From positions 1 to 41,264 of the forward strand of contig JAEZFW010000044.1 in NCBI GenBank assembly GCA_023417315.1: a stretch of 41,264 nucleotides of DNA, read 5' to 3'. Source of the DNA: Pseudomonadota bacterium. Its GTDB lineage: Bacteria; Pseudomonadota; Gammaproteobacteria; Steroidobacterales; Steroidobacteraceae. Position numbers and translations under genes: made by a program. The notes under the pieces were generated by a model. It saw only the letters and a program-made list of their open reading frames with translations. It ran no database searches and was not told where the DNA came from. Below, in pieces: positions 41,171 through 41,264 of this stretch (its first letter is position 1; each line of letters starts with the position of its first letter).

Positions 41171-41264
41171 GGTTGACGGTTGACAGTTGACCGTTGACAG
41201 CCAGAGAAGAGCGCGCATCCTTTAGACCGTCAACCGTAAACCGTCAACCGTCAACCGTCAACCG
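41171..41264. repeat. Inverted pair of CAACCGT arrays, cut by the window end
   Basis: The left arm (41171-41200, GGTTGACGGTTGACAGTTGA and onward) begins 7 nt after the permease stop and ends in CCAGA. The right arm (from 41225) has five or more CAACCGT copies with a 7-nt period and runs off the window. The core is about 24 nt. Confidence 0.85.

Overview
The window looks like a chromosomal segment of a GC-rich gammaproteobacterium. My guess is the Xanthomonadales/Nevskiales/Steroidobacterales neighbourhood, because of the gene families present (TonB receptor-YfiR-hybrid kinase, MipA-DUF3019-two-component cluster, DUF6265, DUF6494), the frequent GTG starts and the dense intergenic repeats. This placement is inference. 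I found no rRNA, tRNA, phage genes, intact IS transposase or CRISPR array.

Layout. 1-5.1 kb: the 3' end of a TonB-dependent receptor, translationally coupled to a YfiR-like periplasmic protein and a hybrid histidine kinase with a full phosphorelay. 5.2-11.2 kb: small or single genes (CsbD-like, DUF6265, GNAT, EamA exporter, a divergent LysR/aldo-keto reductase pair, a ketopantoate-reductase-family enzyme). 11.9-22.6 kb: a guanidine (formerly 'urea carboxylase') assimilation locus. An ABC importer (substrate-binding protein, permease, ATPase) is transcribed leftward behind a guanidine-I (ykkC) riboswitch. The rightward operon encodes two carboxyguanidine deiminase subunits (UAAP2, UAAP1), a biotin-dependent guanidine/urea carboxylase and allophanate hydrolase. 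Together they would import guanidine, carboxylate it, deiminate carboxyguanidine to allophanate, and hydrolyse that to ammonia and CO2.

22.8-28.6 kb: a beta-propeller lipoprotein, then MipA/OmpV, DUF3019, an OmpR-type regulator and an RstB-like kinase. 29-35.5 kb: glycine-zipper protein, HAD phosphatase, ZIP transporter, exodeoxyribonuclease III, DUF6494, PIG-L deacetylase, GT4 glycosyltransferase and a conserved unknown protein. 36.2-41.2 kb: a MacA-like adaptor, an ABC ATPase and two FtsX/MacB-like permeases.

The most unusual content is between the genes. Many intergenic gaps are almost exactly filled by elements made of a short tandem array of a 7-8-nt word, a unique core, and the same word array inverted. 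The word differs by region (TAACCGC, GTGACGAR, CTGTAGG, CCCAGTA, CAACCGT, GGCCAACT), but in eight of the elements the left array ends in CCAGA, and in four or five of those the right array is preceded by TCTGG. A second, unrelated 112-115-bp palindromic element has two copies with compensated stem changes plus a shortened third copy. A third repeat family forms hairpins inside the importer operon and is inserted in frame, three times in tandem, inside the carboxylase gene.
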